DNA of 64,000 bases from Azonexus sp. R2A61 (GTDB lineage: Bacteria; Pseudomonadota; Gammaproteobacteria; Burkholderiales; Rhodocyclaceae): NCBI RefSeq assembly GCF_021401135.1, contig NZ_JACBFO010000006.1, forward strand, positions 111,419-175,418, read 5' to 3'. Below, piece by piece: positions 1-11,245 of the stretch (position 1 is its first letter; each line of letters starts with the position of its first letter). Made by a program: the position numbers and the translations under genes. Under the pieces are notes generated by a model. It saw only the letters and a program-made list of their open reading frames with translations. It ran no database searches and was not told the origin of the DNA.

Positions 1-1242
1 CTCGATCAGGTAGGCCTCGCTCATCGAGAAGACGAACTTGCCGCTGGTGATGTCGACCTGGCCGCCGCCGAAATTGGCGGCGTAGATGCCCTTCTTCACC
101 GAGCCGATGATTTCCTGCGGATCGTGCTCGCCGGCCAGCATCATGGTGTTGGTCATGCGCGGCAGCGGCAGGTGGGCGAAGGATTCGCGGCGCCCGTTGC
201 CGGTCGGCGCGACGCCCATCAGGCGGGCATTCAGGCTGTCCTGCATGTAGCCCTTGAGGATGCCGTCCTCGATCAGCACGGTGCGCTGGGTGACGTTGCC
301 TTCGTCGTCGATGTTCAGCGAGCCGCGGCGGTCGTCGATCGTGCCGTCGTCGATGACGGTGACGCCCTTGGCGGCAACGCGCTCGCCGATACGGCCGGAA
401 AAGGCCGAACTGCCCTTGCGGTTGAAGTCGCCTTCGAGCCCGTGGCCAACCGCCTCGTGCAGCAGGATGCCGGGCCAGCCGGCGCCGAGCACGACGGTCA
501 TCTGGCCGGCCGGCGCCGCGTCGGCGTGCAGGTTGGTAACGGCCTGGTGCACCGCTTCCCTGGCGTAGCGCTGCAGGATTTCGTCATCGAAATAGCCGAA
601 ATCGAAACGCCCGCCGCCGCCCGAGGCGCCCTGCTCGCGCTTGCCATTCTCTTCGACGATGACCGAGATCGAGCAACGCACCAGCGGCCGGATGTCGGCG
701 GCCAGCCGACCATCCGAGCCGGCGACCAGGATCACCTCGTATTCGCCGGCCAGCGAGGCCATGACCTGGACGACGCGCGGATCGGCAGCCTTGGCAAAAC
801 CCTCCAGGCGTTCGAGCAGCTTGACCTTGGCATCGGCCGGCAGCGAGGCGATCGGGTCGTTCGGCAGGTACAGCGAGCGGGCTGCGGTCGACGCCTGCAA
901 CGCCGACAATTTGCCGTTCTGCCCGGCGGCGGCGATGGCGCGCACGGCGCTGGCGGCATCGGACAGCGCCAGCGCGCTGATGTCGTCGGAGTAGGCGAAG
1001 GCGGTTTTCTCGCCGGCGATGGCGCGCACGCCGACGCCCTGATCGATACTGAAACTGCCGGCCTTGACGATGCCTTCGTCCAGGCTCCAGGCTTCATTGC
1101 GCGAATACTGGAAATACAGGTCGGCGTAATCGACATCGTGCGTCAGGATCTGCCCGAAGGTCCGGCTCAGGTCGGATTCGGACAGCGAGAACGGGGTCAG
1201 CAACAGGGATTCGGCTTGCGCCAGGAGATTCGTCGGATTCAT
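1..1242 (-). CDS. tldD: TldD, subunit of the TldD/TldE metalloprotease (C-terminus beyond window)
   Basis: Family role: TldD with TldE (PmbA) forms a cytoplasmic metalloprotease that trims peptides such as microcins and CcdA. The 414 visible codons begin [15 protein letters not shown]. They carry the signature [12 protein letters not shown] at about residues 262-273, whose two histidines (H262, H267) and Glu belong to the metal site. Also visible are a Gly-rich [14 protein letters not shown] segment and the conserved SMSEAYLIE near the window edge. The family is about 480 residues long, so some 65 residues lie beyond base 1. The ATG at 1242 starts 11 bases after the nitrilase stop, so it is probably the last gene of a yhdP-nitrilase-tldD operon, an order common in Betaproteobacteria. 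Identification is firm. The truncation is only the window border. Confidence 0.95.
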   Translation of the reverse strand, partial: MNPTNLLAQAESLLLTPFSLSESDLSRTFGQILTHDVDYADLYFQYSRNEAWSLDEGIVKAGSFSIDQGVGVRAIAGEKTAFAYSDDISALALSDAASAVRAIAAAGQNGKLSALQASTAARSLYLPNDPIASLPADAKVKLLERLEGFAKAADPRVVQVMASLAGEYEVILVAGSDGRLAADIRPLVRCSISVIVEENGKREQGASGGGGRFDFGYFDDEILQRYAREAVHQAVTNLHADAAPAGQMTVVLGAGWPGILLHEAVGHGLEGDFNRKGSSAFSGRIGERVAAKGVTVIDDGTIDDRRGSLNIDDEGNVTQRTVLIEDGILKGYMQDSLNARLMGVAPTGNGRRESFAHLPLPRMTNTMMLAGEHDPQEIIGSVKKGIYAANFGGGQVDITSGKFVFSMSEAYLIE

Positions 1243-1253
1243 CGGGTAGCTCG

Positions 1254-2084
1254 TCAAAGTGCTTGTATCTTGCGGTGGGCGAGTGCCGGCAGGCTCTCGC
1301 GGATGTCGGTGATGCGCTGGTGGTCGAGGTCGGCGATGACCACGCCCGGCCCTTTCAGCTTGCGGTCGAGGATCTCGCCCCAGGGGTCGACGATCATGCT
1401 GTTGCCGTGCGTCAGCCGGCCGTTTTCGTGGCGCCCGCCCTGTCCGACCGCGAGCAGGTAGCATTGGTTCTCGATGGCGCGGGCGCGCAACAGGATTTCC
1501 CAGTGCGCGCGGCCGGTGGTCTCGGTAAACGCGGCCGGCATCAGGATCAGGTCGACCGGGCCGAGCGCCCGGTACAGTTCGGGAAAGCGCAGGTCGTAGC
1601 AGATCGACAGGGCGATCCGGCCGAACGGCGTGTCGACCGCGACCGGCGTGTCGCCCGGCTCGATGAAGGCGGATTCGTCGTAGGCTTCGTCGCCTTTCCG
1701 GAAGCCGAACAGGTGAATCTTGTCGTAACGGGCAACGCATTCGCCCTGCGGATTGAAGACCAGGCTGCTGTTCTTCATCTTGTCCGGCGATCCTGCGGTC
1801 AACGGGATCGAACCGGCAAAAATCCACAGACCGTGGCGCTGCGCGGTCTGCGCCAGCCAGTCCTGCACCGGGCCGCGGCCGAAATCCTCGCGGGCGCGCA
1901 CGCGGTCGGCATCGGCGGCGCCGATGATCGGAAAGTATTCGGGCAGCACGACCAGTTGCGCGCCCTGGGCGACGGCTTCGTCGACCAGCCGGCCGGCGGC
2001 CGTCAGGTTGTCCGCGACACGCGGTCCGGACACCATCTGCAGGGCGGCGATGCGGCAGTTCTGCGGTCGACGGGGCAAATTCAT
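1254..2084 (-). CDS. Carbon-nitrogen hydrolase (Nit1/deaminated-glutathione amidase type)
   Basis: A 276-residue nitrilase-superfamily protein. The Glu-Lys-Cys triad is visible: E49 in VVLPEYFP, K122 in RYDKIHLF and C162 in [13 protein letters not shown]. The [11 protein letters not shown] context and [16 protein letters not shown] are typical of the Nit branch. Members of that branch hydrolyse omega-amides, notably deaminated glutathione, as metabolite repair. No signal peptide is seen, so it should be cytoplasmic. The ATG overlaps the yhdP stop as ATGA (2081-2084), which fixes the start and implies translational coupling. The exact substrate is inferred from family resemblance and not proven; omega-amidase activity on other 2-oxo-amides is possible. 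Confidence 0.9.
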   Translation of the reverse strand: MNLPRRPQNCRIAALQMVSGPRVADNLTAAGRLVDEAVAQGAQLVVLPEYFPIIGAADADRVRAREDFGRGPVQDWLAQTAQRHGLWIFAGSIPLTAGSPDKMKNSSLVFNPQGECVARYDKIHLFGFRKGDEAYDESAFIEPGDTPVAVDTPFGRIALSICYDLRFPELYRALGPVDLILMPAAFTETTGRAHWEILLRARAIENQCYLLAVGQGGRHENGRLTHGNSMIVDPWGEILDRKLKGPGVVIADLDHQRITDIRESLPALAHRKIQAL

Positions 2085-5000
2085 GGTTTTTCCTGGGCGG
2101 ACGGCGGGGCGGCATTGTCCTGGGCGCTCTTGTCCACTTGCGGATCGTCCCAGCTGCCGGTCACATGATAACGGTAGGCGAACAAGCGATTCAGCGGATT
2201 CTGCAACACCGTGCTGGCCACCAGCGCGGCAGCGCCGGCCACCGGATTGATCACCGCGACGCCGACCGCCGCCAGGTTGGAGATTTCCGGCCGGACGGTG
2301 ACCTGCAGGTCCTGCGTCTCGCGTTGCAGGTCGGTGTGGCCGGCGATCAGCACCTGGACCGCCGGGCCGTTCATCTTCATGTCCTCGACCGTGCGCATCA
2401 CGCCGCCTTCGACGCGCAGCTTGGCGTCGATGCTGTCGAAGGCCAGGCCGTCGCTGAACAGATCGCGGAAATCGAGACTCAGCCGGCGCGGGATCGATTG
2501 CAGCGAGATCAGCCCGAGCAGCCGGCCGACGCCGGGTTCGAGCTTGTTGAACTGCCCCTTCTCGGCATGCACGCCGAGATTGCCGGCCAGCGACGGGTAG
2601 TGGATGGCGGTCAACGCGCCGTTCCAGCGCAGATTGCCGTTCAGCGTCGCCTTGCCGGCCCGCACCGCATCGGCGTAACCGAGCCGGGTCAGCAGTTTGC
2701 CGATGTCGGCAACGTCGAGCTCGAAATCGAGCTGGGTCTGCTGCTGCGCGCCGCGCTGCCAGCGCCCCTTGCCTTTCAGTTCGCCGTCCGGATTGGCCAG
2801 GCGCAGCTTGTCGAGCAGCCAGTTGCCGCCCTGATTGCGCGCCTGCAGTTCGAGCCGGCCGAGCGTCTTGTCGTCCAGCCGCAACTGGTCGACGACCAGG
2901 TTCATGCCGGGCAGGCTGTCGATCACGTTGTCGCGCTTGCCTTCGGTCATCGCCCGGTTCAGCAGCAGGCGGCGGAAGCGGCCTTCCAGCCAGCCGTCGC
3001 CGGCGCCGCGCCAGAACAGTTCGCCGGCGGCCTGGCGGGATTCCAGGGTGATCTGCCAACCGGCGCCGCTGGGCCGGACCAGCGTATCGACATCGCTGTA
3101 ATCCTGGCCGAGCAGCCGCAAACGCGGCGTGCGGATGCGCGCTTCGGCAAACGCCATGCCGTCGCCGTCGGTAGCGGCGGCGGGCGCCGCACCGGCAGGC
3201 GTGGCGCTGTCCAGGTAGGGACGCCAGGCGTCAACGTCGACCACCGGTTGCTGGATGCGCACCGCCAGCCCGCGCGCCGGCAACGACATGTCGCTGTCGC
3301 CGACCGAGAAGACGCCCTGCGCCCAACGCCCGTCGCGGCGCACCATCAGCCCCTGGGCGACCTTGCCGAGCGTGATCCGGTACTGTTCGACGTTGGCTGC
3401 CGGCGCCTGCCGTTCGATGCGCAGCGGCAGGCGCGCCGTGGCCGACTTGTTCAAGGCATCGGGCAAGGGCGACGAAATGCCCAGCAGATCGGAGGTGATG
3501 ACCACCGAGGCGTTGCGCTTCTGGACGCCGATTTCCGCCTTCCACGGCGTCGAACCGCTGAGCTGGCCGAGCAGCGGCCAGCCGAAGTGGCGATTGACCT
3601 CGCCGATGCTGGCGGTGCCGGTTGCCAGGATGGCAACCTGGTTGCCCTGGCTCTTCACGTCGACGCGGAACGGCCCGCCGAAACCGCGGCCGGTGATGTT
3701 GTCGGCGCTGACCGTCTGTTCGGTGATGTGCAGCCGGCCGTTGACCTGGGTCAGGAAGGGCAGGCCGTCGATCGGCATCAACTGGTTGTCGAGGAAGTGG
3801 AAGGTGCCGACGACCTTGGTGTCGAGCGCGTGGCGCAGCGGAATGTCCAGATCGAGGTCGAGCTTGCCGTTGCCGTTGGCCTTCATGCCTTCGGTGAAGT
3901 GATCGATGCTGGCGGCGACCGGGCTGCGCTCGACGAACTTCAGGAATTCGGCGGTCGGCCCGTGCGCGCCGCCGCGGACGAGCAGCATTTCCTCGTCGGA
4001 CTCGAAATCGGGGATGACGACCTTGACCTCGCCCAGCTGCGCACCCAGGATGCGCCCCTTGTGGGCGCGGACTTCCATGCCGACGCCGAAACGCATGTCG
4101 GCATCGACCTGGTCGATCAGCGGCCAGCCTTCGGCGTAATCGATCCGCGTGTCGACGGCGCGGGCGGTCACCAGGAATTGTCCGGTCGACGGGTCGCGGA
4201 ACGGAAAATGCCGCAGGTCGCCCTTGAGCACCAGCCGGGCATCGCGCGCCGTGCCGCTGACGATGCCGTGCTTGAGCCACATCCGGGCATCGACGTTGAC
4301 CGCGTGCGGCATGTAGCGCCAGACCGCATCGCCGCGCGCCTTGTCGATGCTGGCCCGCAGGTCGATGACGCCGGGGCCGTTGCCGTCGTAGCGATAGCTG
4401 CCCGAGGTTTCGCCGGTGGCGTCGTCGCCGGCGAAGGCCAGGCGCTCGATGTCCACCTGCCAGGCGCCGCTGCCGCCGGCTTCGTGCTGCCAGCGGATGC
4501 TGCCGTTCAGCGTGTCGAAGCTCATGTTCGGCTCGGGAAAGACCGAGGGCAACGAAAGGTCGGCCTGCTCGCTGTCCAGCTTCAGGCGGCCGCCCTTCTC
4601 GGTCGCCTCGATGCTGCCGCTGAGGCCGCTGCCGCCCGGCACGGCGCCGTCGGCGCGCAGGCCGAGACGCATGAAACCGGCGTTCAGCGCATAACGGCCC
4701 AGTTGCTGGTCGGCGTAGGACCAGCTGGCGCGCAGGTCGCTCAGGCGCCCTTCCGGCGCATGCGTCGCCAGTCGTTGCCGGGTCCCGTCATCGAGCGGCA
4801 GATAGGCGGCGAGCCTGGCCAGCACGCCGAGATCGAGCAAATTTGCCTGCGCCTTGCCGTCGACCGCAGCGCCGCGCTGCTGCCAGTCAAGCCGGAAATC
4901 GGTCGGCACCAGCCGGGTACCGTCGCGCGCCGACAGTTCGAGGCGCTGGCCGGCGACGCTCCAGTCGTTGGCCCGGTAACGCCCTTCCAGACGGCCGCGC

Positions 5001-6031
5001 AGGTTCAGCAGATCGAGCATCGGCAGGCGCTTGCCCAGGCGCAGGTGGACATCTTCCAGCGCCACGTCGGCGGTCAACTGGCCCTGGCCGTCGTCGAGAT
5101 CGCCCCACACGCGCAGCGCACCGCGGCCTTGCGGCAGATCAACGGGGTAGTCGATCCAGGCCCGCCAGCCGGCGAGATCGGCGTAACCGAGTTCGAGGAA
5201 AAGCTTGCCGGCGTAGTGCTCGAAAGCGTCGTGCAGATCGCCATGGACTTCGCCGCGCAGGTCGATGCGCGCCGCCAGCGCCGCCGGCGGCGCCGCCGAC
5301 AGGCCGAAACGGTGGCGCCGGCCGCTGTTGTCGAGGCCGAACTGCAAGTCTTCGAGAATCAGCGGCGGCGCGCCGCGCAGCGCATCTTCCCAGACCACGG
5401 TGGCGTCGCGGATGCGGATGCGCTTCTGTTCGAGCAGCCATTCGAGCGCGGCCGGATCGTCGTTGCCGCTCGGTTCGATGCCGGCGACGCTGATCCGCCC
5501 GTCCTCGCCGCGCCGGATCTGCAGTACCGGCTGTTCGATGGCGAGCAGCGAAAAGATCGGTCGCAGCCGCCACAGGCTGTGCCACGACAGCACCACCCGC
5601 ACCTGGGCCAGGGTCAGTGCCGGGTTGGCTTCGCGGTCGAGCACCGACACCTCGTCGAGCACCAGTTCGGGATTCAGCCCATGCCAGTCGGCGGCCAGCC
5701 GCCCGATGGCGATCGGTTGACCGAGCGCCTCGCTGCTCAGTCGTTCGATGTCGCCCCGGTAATCGGCGACGCCGGGCAGCACCAGGTAGCGCAGCACCAG
5801 CAGCAGCGCGACGAAGGCCAGCCAGCCGGCGAAAGTCGCCCAGCCCAGCAGGCGCAACGCGCGCCGGACCGGCGGCCGGGCCAGCCAGGCGCGCGGGCCG
5901 CGCAGGCGGTAATAGAGCGCGGCATGTTCCGGGCTGGGCGGCGTGAGAGAAGGCGGTCGGGAATCGGTCAAACGGGCTGCGCTTTGCCAGAAACGGAAGG
6001 AGGTCACTACAATCGGTGGTTTGCTACGCAT
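2081..6031 (-). CDS. yhdP: YhdP family AsmA-like phospholipid transport protein
   Basis: About 1316 residues, as expected for YhdP (TIGR02099 type). One hydrophobic segment lies near the N-terminus (about residues 60-83, [27 protein letters not shown]). A very long periplasmic region with repeated AsmA/DUF3971-type beta-strand sequence follows. In E. coli, YhdP, TamB and YdbH carry phospholipids from inner to outer membrane as periplasm-spanning grooves. The conserved C-terminal block ([39 protein letters not shown]) is clear. The start is uncertain: I use the ATG at 6031, but a GTG at 6007 in the same frame is also possible. The gene is divergent from glnE with 32 bases between starts, and its stop overlaps the nitrilase start. 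Confidence 0.9.
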   Translation of the reverse strand: MRSKPPIVVTSFRFWQSAARLTDSRPPSLTPPSPEHAALYYRLRGPRAWLARPPVRRALRLLGWATFAGWLAFVALLLVLRYLVLPGVADYRGDIERLSSEALGQPIAIGRLAADWHGLNPELVLDEVSVLDREANPALTLAQVRVVLSWHSLWRLRPIFSLLAIEQPVLQIRRGEDGRISVAGIEPSGNDDPAALEWLLEQKRIRIRDATVVWEDALRGAPPLILEDLQFGLDNSGRRHRFGLSAAPPAALAARIDLRGEVHGDLHDAFEHYAGKLFLELGYADLAGWRAWIDYPVDLPQGRGALRVWGDLDDGQGQLTADVALEDVHLRLGKRLPMLDLLNLRGRLEGRYRANDWSVAGQRLELSARDGTRLVPTDFRLDWQQRGAAVDGKAQANLLDLGVLARLAAYLPLDDGTRQRLATHAPEGRLSDLRASWSYADQQLGRYALNAGFMRLGLRADGAVPGGSGLSGSIEATEKGGRLKLDSEQADLSLPSVFPEPNMSFDTLNGSIRWQHEAGGSGAWQVDIERLAFAGDDATGETSGSYRYDGNGPGVIDLRASIDKARGDAVWRYMPHAVNVDARMWLKHGIVSGTARDARLVLKGDLRHFPFRDPSTGQFLVTARAVDTRIDYAEGWPLIDQVDADMRFGVGMEVRAHKGRILGAQLGEVKVVIPDFESDEEMLLVRGGAHGPTAEFLKFVERSPVAASIDHFTEGMKANGNGKLDLDLDIPLRHALDTKVVGTFHFLDNQLMPIDGLPFLTQVNGRLHITEQTVSADNITGRGFGGPFRVDVKSQGNQVAILATGTASIGEVNRHFGWPLLGQLSGSTPWKAEIGVQKRNASVVITSDLLGISSPLPDALNKSATARLPLRIERQAPAANVEQYRITLGKVAQGLMVRRDGRWAQGVFSVGDSDMSLPARGLAVRIQQPVVDVDAWRPYLDSATPAGAAPAAATDGDGMAFAEARIRTPRLRLLGQDYSDVDTLVRPSGAGWQITLESRQAAGELFWRGAGDGWLEGRFRRLLLNRAMTEGKRDNVIDSLPGMNLVVDQLRLDDKTLGRLELQARNQGGNWLLDKLRLANPDGELKGKGRWQRGAQQQTQLDFELDVADIGKLLTRLGYADAVRAGKATLNGNLRWNGALTAIHYPSLAGNLGVHAEKGQFNKLEPGVGRLLGLISLQSIPRRLSLDFRDLFSDGLAFDSIDAKLRVEGGVMRTVEDMKMNGPAVQVLIAGHTDLQRETQDLQVTVRPEISNLAAVGVAVINPVAGAAALVASTVLQNPLNRLFAYRYHVTGSWDDPQVDKSAQDNAAPPSAQEKP

Positions 6032-6063
6032 TCTACCTTGCCGGCTCGACGCCGCCCGAATCC

Positions 6064-8760
6064 ATGGCCCAATCCCCCGATCCCCGCTGGCATGACGCGC
6101 TGGCCCACAGCCGTTACCTGAGCACGCTGCTGCAGGCCCGCCCCGAACTGATTCCCGAACTGCAGGCCAGCTGGCACACGCCGCTCGACGAAGCACTGCT
6201 GCAGGCACCGCTGGCCGGCGAATTCGCCGACGACGAAGCACTGCGCCGGGCCTTGCGCCGGCTGCGCCAGCGGGCGATGGCGCACATCATGCTGCGCGAC
6301 CTGTGCGGCCTGGCGCCGCTCGCCGAAGTCGTCGAAAGCATGACGCTGCTGGCCGACGTGACGACCAACTTCGCGCTGACCCACTATCACCGGCAACTGG
6401 TCGCCACCTACGGCGAACCGCTCGACGCGGCCGGCAATCCGCAGCGCCTGCTGGTGATCGGCATGGGCAAGCTGGGCGGCCGCGAGCTGAACGTGTCGTC
6501 CGACGTCGATTACATCTTCGTGTACCCCGAGGAAGGCGACACCGCCGGGCCGAAGTCGATCGAAAACCACGATTTCTTCAACCGGCTGGGCAAGAAGATC
6601 ATCCAGGCGCTCGGCGACATCACCGCCGACGGCCAGGTCTTCCGCGTCGACATGCGGCTGCGCCCGCACGGCGATTCCGGGCCGCTGGTCTGCTCGCTCG
6701 ACTCGCTGGAAAACTATTTCATCACCCAGGGCCGCGAGTGGGAACGCTATGCCTGGATCAAGGGCCGGACGATGAACGCCGGCGACAACCTGCAGCCGGC
6801 CTGGGTCGATGCGATGCAGAAGATCGCCCGCCCCTTCGTCTTCCGCAAGTACCTCGACTTCGGCGCGATCAACGCGATGCGCGACCTGCACGCGCAGATC
6901 CGCCGCGAGGTGGCGCGCAAGGACATGGCCGACCACGTCAAGCTCGGCCCCGGCGGCATCCGCGAGATCGAGTTCATCGCCCAGGTGTTCCAGCTGATCC
7001 GCGGCGGCCGCGATGCCGGACTGCAGATCCGCGCCACGCTCGATGTGCTGGCGCTGCTCGTCGAACGCCAGTTGCTGCCGGCCGACAGCGAGCGCGAACT
7101 GCGCGAGGCCTACGTTTTCCTGCGCCGCCTCGAACACCGCCTGCAATACGTCGGCGACCAGCAGACGCACATGCTGCCGGTCGACGCCGGCGAACGGGAA
7201 AAAATCGCCCGCAGCATGGATTTCCCGGATTGGCCGGCCATGCTCGCCGTGCTCGACGCGCACCGCACGCGGGTCAGCCGGCATTTCGACGAAGTCTTCT
7301 CCGACCCGGAATCGGGCGAACACCCGCTGACCGGCCTGTGGCTCGGCCAGCTCGACGAGGACACCGCTTTCGAAGCCTTCGGCAACCTCGGCTTTCGCCG
7401 TCCGCAGGAGGCCATCGCCAGTCTGACCGCGCTGCGCGAATCGAGCCGCTACCAGCAGTTGCCGGCCAGCAACCGCCAGCGGCTCGACGCGGTCGGCCCG
7501 CGCCTGATCGAAGCGGCCGGCGCCACGCCGGAACCGGACACGACGCTGCAACGCGGCATCGGCTTCCTCGAGAACATCGCCCGCCGCGGTTCCTATCTGG
7601 CGCTGTTGCAGCAATACCCGATGGCCTTGCGCCGCGTCGCCGACATGATCTGCGCCTCGGCCTGGGCTGCCGACTACCTGAACCGCCACCCGCTGCTGCT
7701 CGACGAACTGCTCGACCAGCGCCTGTACGACGGCGCCACCGACTGGACCGGTTTCCGCGAGCAGTTGCGCGTCAACCTCGCCACCCATGCCGGCGACACC
7801 GAGCGCGAGATGGACATCCTGCGCGAGATGCACCACGCCCAGGTCTTCCGGCTGCTGGCCCAGGACCTGGCCGGGCTGCAGACCATCGAATCGCTGTCCG
7901 ACCATCTGACCGAACTGGCCGACACCATCGTCCGGGAAACGCTGCCGCTGGTCTGGGGCAAGATCCGCAACCGGCACTGCGACACCCCGAAATTCGCCGT
8001 CATCGGCTACGGCAAGATGGGCGGCAAGGAACTCGGCTACGCCTCCGACCTCGATCTGGTTTACCTCTACGACGATGCCGACCAGGACGCCCAGGAAAAC
8101 TACACCCGGCTCGGCCAGCGCCTGGGTACCTGGCTGTCCAGCCAGACGCCGGCCGGCATCCTGTTCGAGACCGACCTGCGGCTGCGCCCGAACGGCGATT
8201 CCGGCCTGCTGGCGGTGACCGTCGATGCCTTCCGCGATTACGAACTGAAGAACGCCTGGACCTGGGAACACCAGGCGCTGACCCGCGCCCGCTTCTGCGC
8301 CGGCGATCCGGCGGTCGGCCAGCGCTTCGAAGAAATCCGCTGCGAAATCCTGCGCCTGCCGCGCGACCTGGCGACGCTGAAGGACGAAGTCGTCGCCATG
8401 CGCCGCAAGATGTACGACGCGCACGCCGGCCACAGCGCCACCCATTTCGGCCTGAAGCACGACAAGGGCGGCATCATCGACGTCGAGTTCATCGTGCAGT
8501 ATCTGGTCCTCGGCCACGCCCACCGCCATGCCGAACTCACCGGCAACCTCGGCAACATCGCGCTGCTGAGGATCGCCGGCGAACTGGGCCTGATCGATCC
8601 GGCGCAGGCCCGGGCGGCCGGCGACGCCTACCGCGAATTCCGCCGGCTGCAGCATGCCCGCCGGCTGTCGGCCACACCGAAGGCGCCGGTGCCGCGCGAG
8701 GAAGTGGAAAAGCACATTCTTGCGGTCGACACCCTCTGGCAGGCCGTTTTCGGCGACTGA
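6064..8760 (+). CDS. glnE: Bifunctional glutamine synthetase adenylyltransferase/deadenylase
   Basis: An 898-residue GlnE. It adenylylates glutamine synthetase when nitrogen is plentiful and removes AMP when it is scarce, under PII (GlnB) control. Both nucleotidyltransferase domains are intact: the deadenylating half has GMGKLGGRELNVSSDVDYIF at about residue 134 and the adenylylating half has GYGKMGGKELGYASDLDLVY at about residue 648. Each keeps the G-S-D-x-D catalytic core. Other landmarks are RVDMRLRPHGDSGPLV and LRLRPNGDSGLL after each domain, and GGIREIEFI/GGIIDVEFI in the linkers. I chose the ATG at 6064 (MAQSPDPRWHDAL) over the upstream one at 6016 because family members begin close to the HSRYL segment. 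The gene is monocistronic and divergent from yhdP. Confidence 0.97.
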   Translation: MAQSPDPRWHDALAHSRYLSTLLQARPELIPELQASWHTPLDEALLQAPLAGEFADDEALRRALRRLRQRAMAHIMLRDLCGLAPLAEVVESMTLLADVTTNFALTHYHRQLVATYGEPLDAAGNPQRLLVIGMGKLGGRELNVSSDVDYIFVYPEEGDTAGPKSIENHDFFNRLGKKIIQALGDITADGQVFRVDMRLRPHGDSGPLVCSLDSLENYFITQGREWERYAWIKGRTMNAGDNLQPAWVDAMQKIARPFVFRKYLDFGAINAMRDLHAQIRREVARKDMADHVKLGPGGIREIEFIAQVFQLIRGGRDAGLQIRATLDVLALLVERQLLPADSERELREAYVFLRRLEHRLQYVGDQQTHMLPVDAGEREKIARSMDFPDWPAMLAVLDAHRTRVSRHFDEVFSDPESGEHPLTGLWLGQLDEDTAFEAFGNLGFRRPQEAIASLTALRESSRYQQLPASNRQRLDAVGPRLIEAAGATPEPDTTLQRGIGFLENIARRGSYLALLQQYPMALRRVADMICASAWAADYLNRHPLLLDELLDQRLYDGATDWTGFREQLRVNLATHAGDTEREMDILREMHHAQVFRLLAQDLAGLQTIESLSDHLTELADTIVRETLPLVWGKIRNRHCDTPKFAVIGYGKMGGKELGYASDLDLVYLYDDADQDAQENYTRLGQRLGTWLSSQTPAGILFETDLRLRPNGDSGLLAVTVDAFRDYELKNAWTWEHQALTRARFCAGDPAVGQRFEEIRCEILRLPRDLATLKDEVVAMRRKMYDAHAGHSATHFGLKHDKGGIIDVEFIVQYLVLGHAHRHAELTGNLGNIALLRIAGELGLIDPAQARAAGDAYREFRRLQHARRLSATPKAPVPREEVEKHILAVDTLWQAVFGD

Positions 8761-8763
8761 CAC

Positions 8764-9405
8764 TCAGCGGTCGTCGCCGCGCGGCGGACCGCCCCTGGGG
8801 CCGTCGCGATGGCGGCCATCGTCACCGCCCCGCCGTTCGCCGTCCGGGCGGCGCCCTTCGGGACGGCCTTCCCAGCCCGCCGGCGGCGCGGCCTGCGGCA
8901 TGTCGCGCGGCGGTGCGGGACGAAAATCGGGACGGCGCATCTCGCCACGCTCCGGCGGAGGTGCGGGACGCGGCGGTTCACGGTATTCCGGTCGCGGCGG
9001 TTCGCCACGCCGAGGTTCGCTGCGCGGCGGTTCTTCCCAAGCCCTGCGCGGCGGCGGTGGCGGTGGCGGTGGCGGAGTCACGACCCGGGATGGTGGCGGC
9101 CCGTAGCGGTCCGTTTCCCAGCGACCGCCCTGATGACGCCAGTAGGAACCGTCGTTGACCCAGCGCGGTTCGACCCAGCGATAACCGGGACGCGGCGGCG
9201 ACCAGCGGCCGCCGACCCATTCGTAACGCGTACCGATCCAGTTCCAGTAGCCGCCCATCCAGACATAGCCGGTGACCGGCGGATAGCCCGGATATTCGAC
9301 GCGCGGCGGCGGCGGTGCCACCACCACCGCCTCATCGTAAGCCGGGGCGACGACACAGCCGCCCAGGGCGAGACTTGCAGACATCACCAGCAACAGCTTG
9401 CGCAT
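8764..9405 (-). CDS. Lipoprotein with WXXGXW-type repeats and a Pro/Arg-rich tail
   Basis: A 213-residue predicted lipoprotein. The signal peptide MRKLLLVMSASLALGGC ends in a lipobox with Cys17. A block of aromatic repeats follows (VWMGGYWNW, YEWVGGRW, YRWVEPRW, YWRHQGGRW), matching the YXWQXGXW/WXXGXW repeat family of unknown function. The C-terminal half is low-complexity Pro/Arg/Gly (a run of nine prolines, then PPRSEPRRGEPPRP-like sequence), probably disordered and cationic in the periplasm. The ATG at 9405 has a strong GGAGG-like ribosome site about 6-10 bases upstream. An in-frame ATG at 9450 would give an N-terminus without a good signal peptide and is rejected. It ends 3 bases from the convergent glnE stop. 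Function unknown. Confidence 0.8.
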   Translation of the reverse strand: MRKLLLVMSASLALGGCVVAPAYDEAVVVAPPPPRVEYPGYPPVTGYVWMGGYWNWIGTRYEWVGGRWSPPRPGYRWVEPRWVNDGSYWRHQGGRWETDRYGPPPSRVVTPPPPPPPPPRRAWEEPPRSEPRRGEPPRPEYREPPRPAPPPERGEMRRPDFRPAPPRDMPQAAPPAGWEGRPEGRRPDGERRGGDDGRHRDGPRGGPPRGDDR

Positions 9406-9518
9406 TCCTTGTTCCTCCATCGGGGAGACGCCAATGCCGGAATAACGCACCGGCCGACGCGCGGCCGACCGGATTTACGAACTGTTGCAATCGGCGCCGC
9501 GACGGGCGCCGAGCCGGA

Positions 9519-9944
9519 TCACTTCTGCAGCGAGTCGCGGATTTCGCGCAGCAGCACGATGTCTTCCGGCGTAGCCGGGGCTTCTTCGACGACCGGCGCT
9601 TCCGGTTTGCGCAGCCGGTTCATCTGCTTGACCATCAAGAAGATGATGAAGGCCAGGATGACGAAATTGACCAGGATGGTCAGGAAACTGCCGTAGGCGA
9701 ACACGGCGATACCGGCCTTCTTCAGGTCGGCCAGCGTGCTCAGGTTGTTCGGGTTGTCGCCGAGCACGACGAACAGGTTGGAGAAGTCGAGATTGCCGAC
9801 CACCTTGCCGACCAGCGGCATGATCAGGTCGCCGACGATGGAATCGACGATCTTGCCGAAAGCGCCGCCGATGATGACACCGACGGCGAGATCGACGGCG
9901 TTGCCCTTGACGGCGAATTCACGAAATTCCTGCATCATGCTCAT
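9519..9944 (-). CDS. mscL: Large-conductance mechanosensitive channel MscL
   Basis: 141 residues, normal for MscL, a homopentameric inner-membrane channel that opens under membrane tension to release solutes on hypo-osmotic shock. Visible landmarks are the amphipathic N-terminus [32 protein letters not shown] forming the pore helix TM1, the periplasmic loop with LGDNPNN, TM2 ([27 protein letters not shown]), and the charged C-terminal helix ending [20 protein letters not shown] ribosome site precedes the ATG at 9944. It stands alone between the lipoprotein and the aminotransferase. Identification is secure. Confidence 0.98.
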   Translation of the reverse strand: MSMMQEFREFAVKGNAVDLAVGVIIGGAFGKIVDSIVGDLIMPLVGKVVGNLDFSNLFVVLGDNPNNLSTLADLKKAGIAVFAYGSFLTILVNFVILAFIIFLMVKQMNRLRKPEAPVVEEAPATPEDIVLLREIRDSLQK

Positions 9945-10027
9945 GCTGTTTTCCTCGGGGAATGATGGTTTATGGGTGGGGCATTATTCTTGCGCGGCCG
10001 AAACAGCGTCAAGCCGCTTTGCATTAT

Positions 10028-11197
10028 TCAACATTGTTTCGCAAAGCCTTTACACAGGCGCCCGGCCGCCGCTTCGAGCGTTTCCGGCCGTTTTGCAAAG
10101 CAGAAGCGGACCACCCGCTCATCGTGACCGTCGGCGTGGAAGGCCGAGACCGGGATCACCGCGACGCCGACCTCGCGGGTCAGCCAGTCGGCAAAGGCGC
10201 GGTCCGGCAGCCCGGAGATCGCCGTGTAGCGGGCAAGCTGGAAATAGGTGCCGGCACAGGGCAGCAATTCGAGGGGCGTCGCCGCCAGCAGGGCGCGGAA
10301 GGCATCGCGCTTTTCCTGATAGAAGGCGGCCAGCCCGAGATGGCGCGACGCGTCCTGCATGTAGTCGGCCAGCGCCAGCTGCGACGGTCCATGCACGGTG
10401 AACACGTTGAACTGGTGGATCTTGCGGAACTCGGCGCAGAGCGCCGCCGGCCCGACCACATAGCCGATCTTCCAGCCGGTGATGTGATAGGTCTTGCCGA
10501 AACTGCTGACCACCAGGCTGCGCGGCGCCAGTTCGGGATGGCCGCACAGGCTCAGGTGCGGTCGGCCGTCGAACAGGATGTGCTCGTAGACTTCGTCGGA
10601 CAGCAGCACGATGTCGGTACCGGCGACGATTTTTGCCAGTTCGCCCAGGTCGACCGCAGACAGCACGGCGCCGGTCGGATTGTGCGGCGAATTGAGGATG
10701 ATCATCCGCGTCCGTTCGCTGACCAGCGCACGCACCTGCGCCCAGTCCGGCGCGTAATTGGGAAACTGCAGCCGGGCCCGGACGACCGTACCGCCGACCG
10801 CTTCGATCGCCGGCCCGTACGAGTCGTAGACCGGCTCGAAGACGATCACCTCGTCGCCCGGCCGGACGAAGGCGGCAACCGCCGTGAAGATCGCCTGGGT
10901 GGCGCCGGCCGTTACGGTGACCTCGCTGTCGGCATCGAAACGCGTGCCGTACAGCGCGGCGACCTTGTCGGCGATGGCGGCGCGCAGTTCCGGCATGCCG
11001 GCCATCGGCGCGTACTGGTTGCGGCCGGCCTTCATGTGTCGGTGCAGCGCGTCGAACAGTTCGGGCTCGGCCTGAAAATCGGGAAAGCCCTGCGACAGGT
11101 TGACGGCGCCGCAATCGGCGGCGAGCTTGGACATCACCGTGAAGATCGTCGTGCCCATGTCGGGAAAGCGGGAGGCGATGCGGATCGGGGTTTCCAT
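10028..11197 (-). CDS. PLP-dependent aminotransferase, methionine/2-oxo-acid type (YbdL/MtnE-like)
   Basis: A 389-residue fold-type I class I/II aminotransferase. The PLP lysine is K235 in SSFGKTYHITGWKIGY. SPHNPTGAVLS, LSDEVYEHILFDG and the C-terminal VRFCFAK Arg are also present. The pattern NLSQGFPDFQAEPELFDAL and NQYAPMAGMPELR is that of E. coli YbdL and related methionine aminotransferases/kynurenine aminotransferases, which act on methionine or its 2-oxo acid. It lies divergently next to mtnA (starts about 50 bases apart), which supports a role in methionine salvage, where MtnE transaminates 2-oxo-4-methylthiobutyrate. That link is inference. Glutamine transaminase K activity is an alternative. 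The ATG at 11197 (METPIRIAS) agrees with family N-termini. Confidence 0.85.
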   Translation of the reverse strand: METPIRIASRFPDMGTTIFTVMSKLAADCGAVNLSQGFPDFQAEPELFDALHRHMKAGRNQYAPMAGMPELRAAIADKVAALYGTRFDADSEVTVTAGATQAIFTAVAAFVRPGDEVIVFEPVYDSYGPAIEAVGGTVVRARLQFPNYAPDWAQVRALVSERTRMIILNSPHNPTGAVLSAVDLGELAKIVAGTDIVLLSDEVYEHILFDGRPHLSLCGHPELAPRSLVVSSFGKTYHITGWKIGYVVGPAALCAEFRKIHQFNVFTVHGPSQLALADYMQDASRHLGLAAFYQEKRDAFRALLAATPLELLPCAGTYFQLARYTAISGLPDRAFADWLTREVGVAVIPVSAFHADGHDERVVRFCFAKRPETLEAAAGRLCKGFAKQC

Positions 11198-11245
11198 GGT
11201 CTGGCAAGGTTTTTCGAAGACTTTCACTATGCCACAATGCCGACC

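Noticed and set aside
2138..6121. A 1327-codon open frame antisense to yhdP
   Set aside because: Low-complexity Ala/Arg/Gln/Asp-rich translation typical of the third-position complement of a GC-rich gene; no domain recognised, and yhdP is clearly real.
6007..8763. A 918-codon open frame antisense to glnE, plus a 951-codon frame on the same strand
   Set aside because: Both are frame shadows of glnE with biased composition; glnE has two intact catalytic domains.
9040..9080. Short GGCGGT tandem repeat
   Set aside because: It encodes the polyproline run of the lipoprotein; no evidence of a separate microsatellite or regulatory role.
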